From contig NW_027469208.1 in NCBI RefSeq assembly GCF_051020765.1, positions 186,001-250,000 on the forward strand: DNA of 64,000 bases, given 5' to 3'. This DNA is from Lasioglossum baleicum. Lineage: Eukaryota; Arthropoda; Insecta; Hymenoptera; Halictidae. Below are positions 14,001 to 26,600 of this stretch, one piece after another (within the stretch, counting starts at the first letter, position 1; each line of letters begins with the position of its first letter). The notes under the pieces are model-generated. The model was not told the origin of the DNA and did no database searches. It was given only the letters and a program-made list of their open reading frames with translations. A program made the position numbers and the translations under genes.

Positions 14001-17000
14001 TCTAGGACGGTAAGTCATTCGGAAAACGTTTGACTTTATAGCAGTTAGTAACGTTCTCACTCGGTGTGGAGCTGTATTTTAATTTTCACTCGGCGAATTA
14101 ATGTATCAATTGCCAATTGTCTTCAGCGAATTTACTCTTGGATGAGCTGGTTTCTGTCTCGGTATCGCAGGATAGGTGAAGCTATTGACAGCCGTTCGAA
14201 TCTCAATGAGGGTGGTACCGTTCGCGAACGGTTTGACCATCGGTCCTTTGAATCCTGCATGAAGGTAAGGTGCCCGTAACTGAAATGAATACTAATTTCT
14301 TTCCGTGTACATGAAGTTATACCGTCGATGTAGCGGGTTAGCATCTTGGTAGTTAAGGCCATCGGTAAAAATCTTATCTTTATACAAATTGGAAACGCTC
14401 TCATACGGTTTGACGCTGTACTTTAACATAAAATCCGCGTAGTAAGGTATCTAATGCCATTAATGGTCAGCCCGTTTTACGCCAGGAATACCCGGTTTGG
14501 TTCTCGGAATCACGGGATAGGTGATGCCATTTAAAAGCGATTCGATTCTCAACTAAGGTAGTAGCGTTCTCGAACGGTTTGACACTTGATCTTCTATTTC
14601 ATACGTGAAATTAATGTGCCCGCCTCTAAAATGTCATGTTATATGTTTCCATGAACATTATGCAAGGCACTCCCTACAGCGGTTTGGACTACTCGGGAGG
14701 TGAGGCCTTCGGTAAAAAGTTGGACTCTATACCAATTCATGACGTTCTCCAACTGTTTGACTCCCTACATTAATATTCATACCGTGAATTAAGGTGTTAA
14801 TTGCCAATACTATTAAGCGGATTTACACCCGGAATACCTGGCTCGACTCTCAGTATCGAGGATAGGTGATGGATCTGACTTAGCTGTGCGACTTTCACAA
14901 AAGGTAGTAACGGTCTCGACCGGTTTTACCCTCGATCATCTAATTCATACATGAAATAAAGGGGCCTGTCAGTAAAATGTAGACTAATTTTCTTCTCCAT
15001 ATACCAAGTTCTACTGTCGATGCATCGGGTTAGCTTCTCGGATGGTAAGTCCCTCGGTAAAGCTTTTGACATTAAAGAGATAGGTAACGTTCTACAAAGT
15101 TTAGACTGTGATCATTACAATTCAATCCGTGAACTATGGTATACACTGCCTATTGTGTACAGCGTACTGACTCCCGGAATACCTAGTTTCACTATCGGAA
15201 TGACAGGATAGGTCAAGCCAACTTATCTGTTCGACTATCTAAGAAGATGGGATCATACTTGAACGGTTTGCCTCTCGATAATTCTGTTCATAGATGAAAG
15301 TATGGAGTGCTTTTGCTGTTATTTGGCTACTAATTTGTTTCCGTGAATGATAACTATGACAGTGGCTACAGCGAGTTAGGTTCTCACAATGTAAGGTCTC
15401 CGGTAAAACGATTGTCGTTATACCACTTGGAAACGCCCTCAAACGGTTTGACGCAATACTTTGAAAGTTCAAACCGTAAATTAAGGTGCCTGTTGCCAAA
15501 CTGGACAGTGGGTTTACTCCCGGGTATCTGGTTTTACGTTCGGAATCACCGGATTGGTGAAGCAATGGACATAGCCGATCGTCTCAGACAGAAGTTTGTA
15601 ACGTCCTTGAACGTCTTGGCGCTCAATCTTCTAACTGATACATGAAGTCACGGTGCTCGCCACTATAACGTGTACTAGCTCGTACCTCCGAAGACGGTGT
15701 TATACTTCCGATACAACGAGGCAGTTTTCGGAGGGTAAGGCATTCTGCAAGTATTTTGACACTACACCTATAGGTAGTGTTCTACAACGGCATTACGGTC
15801 TGCTTTTAATATTCAAACCGTGAATTAAGTTGCCTATTGCCCATGCAGTTTCACGGATTTACTACCTGAATACCTGGTTTACTTCTCCGATCACAGGATA
15901 CGTGAAGCAATTGACTTAACCGTTCGGCTCTCGCAGAAGGTGGTAACGTTCTCGAACGGTCTGACCACCGATCTTCTAATTTATACATGAAGTTAAGGTG
16001 CCCGTCTTTAAAATGAATACTATATTCATTCCCTGAACACAAAATTATACTCTCGATAATACGGGTCAGTTTTTGGGAGGTAAGGCCATCGGTAAAGTGT
16101 TTCACTTTATAAAAGCAGGTAACGATCTCAAGCATTTTCACGCCCTACATTAATATTGAAACCGTGAATTATGGTGTTCTTTGCCAGAACTTTTGAGAGG
16201 ATATACTACTGGTATACCTACTGTGCCTCTGGGAACCACAGGAAGCTATTTTGTTTCATGTGTGAATTCACGACGAAGATGGTAAAGTTCTCGAACGTTC
16301 TCACCCTCGATTTTCTCATTCATACATGAAATTAAGGTGCCTTTCAATGCAATATATACTAATTTGTAGGTATGAGTACGATGGAATGATATACATACAT
16401 CGGGTTAGTTTCTCGGTGTGTAACTTTTTCTGTGAAATTTTTGACATTATCCCAATATGTAACGGTCTACAAATGTTTGACTCTGTATTTTAATATTCTA
16501 ACCATGAATTAAGGTATCCATTACCAATATTATACAGCGGATGGACTCCCGGAATACCTGGTTGGACTCTCCGAACCACAGGATATAGGTGAAGCTATTG
16601 ACTTAGCCATTCCACACCCAAAGAAGGTGGTATCGTTTTCTAAAAGTTTGACACTCGATCATCTATTTCGTACCTAAAACTGCCCGACTCTGAGAAGCGT
16701 AATAATTTTCTCCTCTGAACAAGATGTTATACTCTCGATACAGCTGGTGAGGCTTCTCGGAAGGAGAGGTCGTCGGAAAGAAGAATGACTGTATTCAAAT
16801 TGTACACGTCCTATAACGGGTTGACGGTCTGCTTTAATATTCGTACCTTGAACTCTTGCGCCTACTGGCAATACTGCTCAGCGGATTTGCTGCCAGAATA
16901 CCTGGTTTGACTCATGGAATCTAGAGGTAGCTGAAGGTATACACCTACCAGTCCGTCTCTCACAGAAGGTGGTAACGTTCTCGATCGGTTTGAAACTCAA

Positions 17001-19459
17001 TCTTTTAATTCATTCCTGTAATTAAGGTGCTCGTCACTAAAATGTATAGTAATTTGTTTGATCCTTGGTATCATAGGATGGGTCAAGCTGTTGACTTGAC
17101 AGTGCGACTCCCACAGTTGGTGGGAACGTTCTCGAACTGTTTGGCACAAGATCCTCCTATTGATACATGAAATCGCGGTCGCAGTCTGCGAAAATGACTA
17201 CTTATTCGTACCAGTGAACCCAAATTAATACAATCGCTACGGCAGCTTGCGTTCTCGGAGTGTAAGGTATAGGTTAACAAGAATGACTTTATACCAATTC
17301 GTAATGCTCCCCGACGGTTTAACTCTCAACCTTAATATTTATGCCGCGAATTAAGGTATGTATTGCCAATATTGTTTAGCTCACTTGCGCCTATGGTAAG
17401 TTGTCTGACTTCCGGAATCACAGAATAGGAGATGCTATCAACTTAGATGTACGGCTTTCAAGGAAGGTGGAATAGTTCTGCAACGGTTTGACTCCCAATT
17501 TTGCTGTTCATACATGAAACAATCCTGTGCGCCTGCTAAACAGTCTACTAATTGAATTCCGTGGACACTAAGCATGATACTCGACACAGCGGGTTAGGTT
17601 CTAGGAACATAATGTTATCGGAAAATAGTATGACTTTATACAAATTGGTTATGTTCTCCAACGCTTTGACGCTCCACTTTAATATACATACCGAGAATTA
17701 AGGTGTCTGTTGCCAATAGTGATCATCGGATTTACTCCAGGAGTTCCAGGCTTGACTCTCGAAATCAAAAATATAGGTGAAGCTATTGACCTAGCCGTTC
17801 GAATCTAAAAGAGGGTGATATCGTTCTCAAACTGCATGACCCTCTATCTTCCAATTCATACGTAAAGTTAAGGTGCCCAACACTTAAATCAATACTAATT
17901 TCTATCACTGAGCACGAAGTTATACACTCTACGAAGCGGGAGATGTTCTCGGAAGGTAAGGTCATCGGTAGTACGTTTGATATCATAGCAATTGGTAACG
18001 TTCTCAAACTGTTTGACGCTCTATATTTAATATTCAAACCGTGAATTAAGGTGTCTATTGCCACTACTGTACCGGGAATTTGGTCCCGGAGTTCCTGGTT
18101 TGACTCTAGGAATAACGGGAGGGCGAAGATATTGACTTAGCCGCTCGACACTAAAAGATGATCGAAACGTTCTCGTACCCTTTTCACCCTCGATTTTGCT
18201 ATTCATATATGAAAATAACGTGTCCGTATGCTGTAGTGTCTACTAGTTTGTTTCCGTGTTCATTAAGCACGGCACTCGATACAGCGGGTTCGGTTCATCA
18301 ATTTCAGGTGCCCGTCACTGAAATGCATACTAATTTTTTTCTGTGAACACGAACTTATACTCTCGATACAGCGGTATAGGTTCTCGGAGGGTAGGGTCGT
18401 CGGTGAAACTTTTGCCGTTATAGCAACAGGTATCGTTTTACGAAGGTTAGACTCAGTGCTTCAATTTTCGAACCGTGAATTAAGTTGCCCATTATCAATA
18501 GTGTATAGCGTATTGACTCAAGTAATGCCTGGCCTGATTATCGAAATGACGGGATAGGTGAAGCTATTGCCATAGCCGTTCGAAACTCAAAGAAGGAGGA
18601 AACGTTCCCGAGCGTTGTCCATCGGTCTTCTAATTCGTGTATGAAGCTAAGGTGCCCGTCGCTAAAATGTTTACTAACTTGTTCCTGTGATCACGATGTC
18701 ATACCTTCGATATTGCGGGTTAGCCTTTTGGATTGTAACGTCTTCAGTAATACGTTTGACAATTGTAACGCTCTCAAACGGTTTGACTATCCACTATAAC
18801 ATTCAAACCGACAATAAAGCTGCCTATTGCCCATACTGTTAAGCGGACTTACTTTCGGAATATCTGGATTGCCTCTCCGAATCACAGGGTAGGCGAAGCC
18901 ATTGACGTATCCGTGCGTCTCTCAGAGAAGGTGGTAACGTTCTCAATCGCTCTGTCTCTCGATATTGCAATTCATACATGATTTAAGGTGCCGTCATTAA
19001 ATTGTATACGAATGTGATTCTCTACACACGAGGTTATAGTCTCGATACGGCAGGTTAATTTCTCCGAAGGTATGGCCATCAGTTAAATGATTGGATTTAT
19101 AGCTCTCAAACAGTTTAACGCTCAATTTTAGTATGCAAACCGTGGATTATGGAGACTATTGCCAATACAGTTCAGCGGATTTACTACCGGAATACCAGAT
19201 TTGACTCTCGGCATCGCAGGATGGGGGAAGCTATTGACATAGCCGTTCGTCTCTCACAGAGTGCGGTAAAGTTCTTGAAAGGTTTGACCCTCGATCTTCT
19301 AATTCATACATGAAGTCAAGGCGCCGCCACTAAATTGTATACTAATGTGTTTCCCTAAACACGTAGCTATACTCTCGATACGGTGGGTTTGCTTCTCGGA
19401 CGTTAAGGACATCGGTAAAGTGTTTAACATTATTCCAATTGGCAATGCTCTCAAACGGC
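11041..19459 (+). repeat. Satellite A array, forward (about 24 monomers)
   Basis: This is the longest uninterrupted A block. The 'aaggtgtctattgcc' box recurs near 11346, 11688, 12034, 12380, 12729 and 13070, a period of about 340-349 bp. Within each unit two related halves repeat the 'taacgttct..aacggtttgac' motif about 165-180 bp apart. Half-unit rearrangements are visible near 17055 and 18300. It is interrupted at about 19460 by a duplicated piggyBac end. Confidence 0.9.
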
Positions 19460-19852
19460 CATGAAGAATTAAATTAAAGTCCCTTAGTCCATGTCCATCG
19501 GTCCATGAGAATGAAGAGATTTATTGATTTGTGACGTCGGTTGAGTATCAGAAGTCTTTGGAAATGAATAGCGAGAGTGAACAGGGTGTCACAAATAAAC
19601 GATTAAACAATAGAGTATATAGGGCACCATCGTGAAATGTTTTACCGCTACCATGATCACAATTCGATCGAGTATCAGGATTCGAATCGTATTACTTCTG
19701 CATAGATGCTCGGAAGAATTGACAATTGTATATATGGGTCCTTTGTCACTGCCGGTTACTTACAGAAAACGCATATATGCGTCCTTAGTCCAAACCGATG
19801 CCTATCGCCAGACGAATATACGCGTCCATAGCACTCTAAGGGTTAAAGGCAT
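19460..19852. mobile_element. Truncated right end of piggyBac-like element (duplicate copy)
   Basis: These bases match the right terminal part of the piggyBac-like element at 39303-39686. They end in the same terminus (gcactctaaggg) followed by TTAA at 19853-19856. No left terminus or transposase is present, and the left edge abuts satellite A with no TTAA. The satellite B downstream also matches the flank of the other copy. This therefore looks like a segmental duplication of an existing insertion end rather than an independent transposition. Confidence 0.8.
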
Positions 19853-19856
19853 TATC

Positions 19857-20207
19857 AAAAAACATCCAGTAGTGCCGCTCCGAACAGCCGTACGCAACAG
19901 CAAGGCAACTGCAGCCTTATCGCTCCGCAAACGTAGGAGCGCATACAGGCAATCATATAAAATAACAATATATTTAACAAAAAGATGTCATATTCATGTA
20001 CTCAACTAATTTCTAAGACACATTTGAGATGAAACAAAATTTTTATTCTAAAAATTGGAAGTATCGTAGAAAATCGAAAACATCATAATAGTAATTTACC
20101 GCATTTGTAAATAAATAGAAAACTGCGAAAGAATGCAAGCAGTACAATATTATGGTTAATGATATTAACCTAGATCGTCCACTAGTGCCGCTCCGATCTG
20201 CCGTACG
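19857..20207 (+). repeat. Satellite B, forward, duplicated flank
   Basis: One B monomer that directly follows the truncated piggyBac end. By eye it is about 97 percent identical to 39691-39955 over its first part, then less similar. It shares private variants with that copy, such as a 'cttatcgctccgcaa' core. It runs to the insertion point of the GC-rich insert. Confidence 0.8.
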
Positions 20208-20654
20208 CAGCAAGTATTGTTGCGTATAATTCGTGGCCCGTAGAGTCCGTCGCCGTACCTCGAGACTTTGTCTCATACGGGCTTGCGCGTCCAGATGGTA
20301 TTGGCTGCGATCAAGTCCACCACTACCTCAGGAACCATGCGGGATTTGGAAAAACCCTGCCCAAAATCTCATGTTCCTCCCTTCATGTAGATAACAATCA
20401 TGTTAGATCCGTATAGGTGTGCAATCTCATCAAAGGATCGTGGACAAGTTGGACCTACCCATACGGGTCGGCAGCTCACTTAGCCGAGTCCCCGGGGCCA
20501 CACTACCCCGGGGAAACTCGTTTCCAGCGGGTACCACGAGGAGGCGGAGCTGCCAGCTTTGTGCTCGGTCCCAGCAGGTGGCCGTAGCCGTTACCCCTGC
20601 CCCGTCATAGTATGCCACTACCAAACGCACCCCCAGCACAGACGGTCGCAGGCA
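20208..20654. mobile_element. GC-rich 447-bp insert with 10-bp direct repeat, family unknown
   Basis: A sharply GC-rich block interrupts a B monomer in its core. The 10-mer CTGCCGTACG lies immediately before (20198-20207) and at the end (20655-20664), as expected for a target-site duplication. On the minus strand a short frame ends with residues reading VVVDLIAANTIWTRKPV and then a stop, which could be the 3' end of a non-LTR retrotransposon ORF. I cannot assign a family. There is no poly(A) tail and there are no terminal inverted repeats. Confidence 0.6.
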
Positions 20655-23600
20655 CTGCCGTACGAAACAGGAGGACCACTCCATTCGTGTTGATCCGGAA
20701 GCGTGCACACCTATACACACAATAGTGCAAAATAACAGTAGGATTAACAAGCCGCCATCATAATCGTACACTCAACTAAGTCCGAAGCCACCTTCCATCT
20801 CGGATACAATTTTTGAAATTAGAAATTTGAAACCTTGAGAAAAATCGAAAATATCGTAACAGTAAATTACAGTATGCGTAAAAAAATGCATGACTAGGTA
20901 AAAATATATGCAGTACAAATTCAAGGATAACGAAACTAACGAAGATCAACCAGTAGTGCAACTCCGAACTGCCGTATGAAGCTCCCAGATATCGCCAGTG
21001 GCGCAGTTCTGGTAGAGTAGGCACGTATACAGACAATCCTAGAAAATAACGACAAGATTGAATAAATATTGTCATAATCACAGAGTCAACAATTTCCAAT
21101 GACTGTTGCACTATGAAATATAATTTCATAAAATAAAAATAAAAAATTATGGAAAACAAATCGCAATTAACATAACAGTAAATTACATTATTTGTAAATA
21201 AATAGAAAATTGCGAAAGAATGCATGCTGTGCAATATTGTGGTTACAGAAATTAACGAAGGCCGCCCAGTAGTGGCACTTCGATCTGCCGTACGCAACTA
21301 CAAGACCAGTTCAGTCGTTTCGCTCCGACAGCGTAGGATCGTATACATCCAATCATAACAATAAGCATAGAAAAATATTGTCATAAACGTACACTCACCT
21401 AATTCAAAGGACACGGTTCCTCATAAATACAATTTTTGTAACTAAAACCTGGAAATTGTGAAAGAAAACGGAAATACCAAAACTGTCAGTTACAGTATGT
21501 AGAAATAAATAGATAACTGAGATTGAAATTTTACGGCCCAATATTATGGTTAATGAAATTTACAACTACCATAGAGTATTGTCGCTCTGATCTTCCGTAC
21601 GCAACTAGAATAACACTCCAGTCGAGTCGTTGTGGCAGCGTAGGTTTCAATAAATTCAGTTACATAATATAACAAAGACTATAACATAATATTGTCATAA
21701 ACGAACACTCTAATAATTGTAATGACACTTTTACTGAGAAATACAATTTTTTTAAATGAGGATTGAAAATTTTGAAAAAAATAGGAAATATCATAACAGT
21801 AAATTACAGTATGTATAAATAAGTGAAACACAGGAAAAAATGCATTCGGCATATAATCACTGTTATTGTAATTAACGATGACCATCCACTATGCCGCTCC
21901 AATATGCCGTACGCAACGACCAGACCTCGTCAGCCCTGTCGCTCCCACAGCGTAGGTACGTTTACTGACGATCACATAGAATAAAAATAAGTTTAATAAA
22001 ATAATGCCATAAACGTACATTCATCTAACTCCAAGGATACTTATACCACACTAAGAAATAAAATTTATAAAATACTGTAGTGTTGCTCAGGTTGGCCGTG
22101 CGCAACTACAAGACCTCGCCAGTCGAGTCGCTCTACCAGCGTTAGTTCGTGCACAGAAAGTCATATCAAATAACAATTAGTTTAACAAAATAATGTCATT
22201 AGCGTTCACTTATCCAACGCCCATGACACTTTTAGTAAGGAATACAATTTTTTAAAATAAACATTAAATATTGCGAAGAAATCGAAGATGTCATAACAGT
22301 AAGTAACAGTATTTGCAGAGAAATGGAAAACTGTGGAAAATGTGCATACGGTACAAAATCATGGTTAAAGAAGTTAACGAAAGTCGTGCAGTAGTATCGC
22401 TCCAGTTTGCTGTACGCAACTACAAGACATCGCCCTTCGTGTCGCTCCGGCAGCGTGGGAACGTATATAGACAGGCATATAGACTAACAAGAAGCTAGGC
22501 CAAATATTGTCATAAACATGCACCCAACTGATTGCATACTCACTCTCCCAAAAAATACAATTTTTAAGATTAAGAAAACGCAATTTTGTGAAAAGTCGCA
22601 AATATCAGAGCTGCAAATTACAGTTTGTATAAATAAATGAAGAAATGGAACAAATGCAAGCATACAAAATCAAGCTTAATGAAATTAGCGAAGGCCATCG
22701 AGTAGTGCCACTCAGATCTGCCGTACGCAACTACAAGACGTCGCCAGTCGTGTCGCTCCAGAAAAATAGGTTCGAATACCGACAACCATATAAAATACCA
22801 ATAAGGTTAACAAAATATCATCATATACGTTCGCTCAACTAACTGCAAAGACACATTCACTACGAAATAAAATTTGTGAAGTTGAAAATTGGGAACTTAG
22901 ATGAAAATCGAAAATATCATCACAGTAAATCGCAGTATGAAGAACGAAGTCGGAGACTGCGAAATAATGTGTGCAACATAATATTATGGTTAATGAAATT
23001 AACGAAGACCATCCAATACGCGGCTCCGATATTCCGCACGCAACTACAGGATCTCTCCTGCCGTGTCGATACGGAATCGAAGGTGCGCATACAGGCAATC
23101 ATATAAAATAACAATTAGTATTATAAAATAATGTCGCACGCGTACACTCACCTATTTCCTATGACACACTTACTCCAATATAAAATTTTTCAGATAAAAA
23201 TGGAAAATTTTGAAACAAATCGAAAATGTCATTACAGAAAGGTGCAGCATATGTAAATAATTGGAAAACAGTGGCCGAATGCATACGGTACAATGTCAAG
23301 TTTAAAGAAATTAACGAAGTCAATCGAGTACACCGCTTAGATGTGCCGTACGCAACTACAAGACCACTCCAGTTGTGTCGTGCCGGAAGCTCAGGTGCGT
23401 ATACAGACAACAGCAAAAGATAACAATAAGTTTACCGAAATATTGTTATAAACGTGAACGTAACGAACTTCAAAGGCACTTTTAGTAAAACATATATTTG
23501 TTGAAATTAAAAACTGGAAATTATGATAAAGAAATCGGAAATGTCATATCAGAATATTACAGAACGTAGAAATAAATAGAAAGCTGCGAAAGAATGGAAA

Positions 23601-26600
23601 CGGTACAATATCAAGTTTCTAGAAGATAACTACGATCATACAGTGGAGTCACTCCGATCTACCGAGCGCAACTACAAGACCACATCAGTCATGTCGCTCC
23701 CGAAGCGTAGTTACGTATACAGACAATCTGATAAAATACCATCGAGTCTAACATAATATTGTCATAAACGCACGCACTACTAACTCGAAGGCACGTTACC
23801 TAAAGAATAGAATTTCTAAATATAAAAATTGGCAATTTTAAGAAAAATGGAAAATATCATAACCGTAAATTACAATATGTATAAATAAATGGAAAACTGG
23901 GGAAAAACTACTTATGGTACAATATTGTGGGTAAAGAAATTATCGAAGACCATATTGTAGAGTCGCTTCGATCATCCGAGCGCAACTACAAGACCACTGC
24001 AGTCGTATCGTTCCGGCATCATAGGCACCTATACAGACAATCATATAACACAACAAAAGTTTAACAAAATAATGTCATAAACCCACACTCAACAATTTCC
24101 AAAGACAGCTTTACTACGAAATACAGGTTGATGAAATAAAAATACGAAATTATAAAAGAAAATGCAATTACGATAACACTAAATTACAGTATTTGTTAAT
24201 AAGTAGAAAATTGCAAAAAAATGCATGCGACACAGTATTGTGATTTAAGAAATTAGCGAAGACCAGTCCAGCCGTGACGTTCCAGCAGCGTATGTACGTA
24301 TACAGAAAACCGTACGAAATATCAATATGTGTAGCAAAATATTGCAGAAAACGTACACTCACCTATTTCCAGATACACTTCTCATAAGATATACAATATT
24401 TGAAGTCAATGTTTGGAATTTTAAAAAATCAAAAATATCAATGCAGTAAATAACAGTATATGGACATAAATAGAAAACTGCGAAAAAAGCCAACAGTACA
24501 ATATCATGGTTAAGGAAATAAACTAAGGTCATAAAGTATTATCGCGCCTATCTACCATACGCTGCAACAAGACCTACTTTGACGTGTTGCTCGGTCAGTG
24601 TAGGAACGCATACAGACAATCATACGAAATAACCAACAATTTAACAGAATATTGTCTTAAATGTACACCCTACTCATTCAAAGGCAATATTCCTATGGAG
24701 TACAATTTATGAACATAAAAATTGGAAATTTTGAAAAAAATCCAAAATATCATAACCGTGATTTACAGTATGTATTAACGAATGGAGAACTGGGAAGAAA
24801 TATCTACGGTGCAAAGTCAAGTTTAAAGAAATTAGCGAAGACAATCCACTATTAAAGCTCCGATTAGCCGTACTCAATTACAAGACATTGCCAGTCGTGT
24901 CGCACCGACAGCGGAGGTACGCATACAGACAATCATATAAAATAACAGATTAACAGAAAAGTGTAAGAAACGTACAATCAACTAATTCCAATGACACTTT
25001 TACTGAGGAATACAATTTTCTGTTATAAAAATTGATTATTTTGAAAACAACTGAAAATATCATAACAGTAAATTATAGTATGCGTAAAAAAATGGATGGC
25101 ATAGATCAAAACGCGTACAGTACAATGTCACGGTTAAAGAAATTAACAAAGACCATCAAGACCTGTCGTTCCGATGTAGCAAACGCAACAGTAAGAAGAC
25201 TCCATTCGTGTCGCTCGGCGCTTAAGTACGTATAGATGCAATCATGTAAATTGACCAAGAATTTAACAAAATACTGTAATAAACGTACACTCATCTAGTT
25301 CAAAACGCACTTCTCCTAAGAAGTACAATTTTTTAAATTAGAAATTGGACATTATGAAGAACATCCAAAATATAATAACAGTAAGTTACACTATGTAGAA
25401 ATAAATAGAAAACCGCGAACAAATGCATATGGTACAATATAAACCATAATGGGATTGACGAAGATCAGACAATAGTGTCAGTCCGATCGACCCTATGCAA
25501 TTACAAGGCTACTCCAGTTGAATCGCTCCCTAAGCGTAGGTACGTATAGAGGCAATCGTATAAATTAACAGTAAGTTTAACAAAATAATGACATAAACGT
25601 GCAATCAACAAATTCCAACGGCACTTCTACTAAGAAACAATTTTTAAAATAAAATATGTGAACTTTGAGAAAAATCGAAAATACCATACGGGTAAATTAC
25701 AGTATGCATAAACATATGGTCCCCTGAGAAAATGCATACGGTACAAAGTCAAGGCTAAAGAAATTAAGGAAGACCATCCAGGAGTGCCACTCTGTTGTGC
25801 CGTACGCAACTACGAGAACTAGACAGGCGTTTTTCTCCAGCAGCGTTGGTGCGTATGCAGACAACCCTACACATTAACAATGATTTAAACAGAATAAAGT
25901 CATTAACGTACACTCAACTAATACCAAAGGCACGTTTACTAAGAAATACAAATTTATGAAATAGAAAATGGACTGACAGTAGAAAATCTAAGATATCACA
26001 ACAGTAAATTACAGATTTTATAATTAAATAGAAAACTGTGATATAATGAATTCGGTACAAAAATATAGTTATAGAAAATAACAAAGTCCATCTGGTTGTG
26101 CCGCATCGATCTCCCGGACGCAACTGCATGAACACAACAGTCGTGTCACTCCGGATGCGTATGTACATATGGAGACAATTATAAAATAACAACAAGTTTA
26201 ACGAAATAATGTTGCCACCGTAAACTCATGAAATACCAATAGCACATCTACTAAGAAATACAATAATTTAAAGTAAAAACTGAAATTTTTTATGAAAATC
26301 GAAAATACCGTATCAATAAATTACCCTATTTTAAATAAGACGAAACCTGTGAAAGAATGCACACGGAATCATATTAAGGTTAAAGAAATTATCGAAGACC
26401 ATCCAGTATTCCGCTTCATCCTGCCGTAAGCAACGACGAGGCCACTCCAGCAGTGTCACTCCGGAAGCGTTGGGCCGCATACGGCGAATTATATAAAATA
26501 ATAATAAGTTTATCAATAGAGTGTCATTTGCGTGCGTTCAACTTATTCCAAACACACTTTCACATGGAAATACAATTTTTTAAAACTATAAACGAAAAAT

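Noticed and set aside
11041..19459. Search for a CENP-B-box-like 17-mer in satellite A
   Set aside because: The cccggaatacc and ttctcggaa boxes do not fit the essential CENP-B box positions, and no conserved match was found in A or B.
20430..20771. 113-codon minus-strand frame over the GC-rich insert
   Set aside because: It runs out of satellite B into the insert, so it cannot be a native gene. Only the insert part could be coding remnant.
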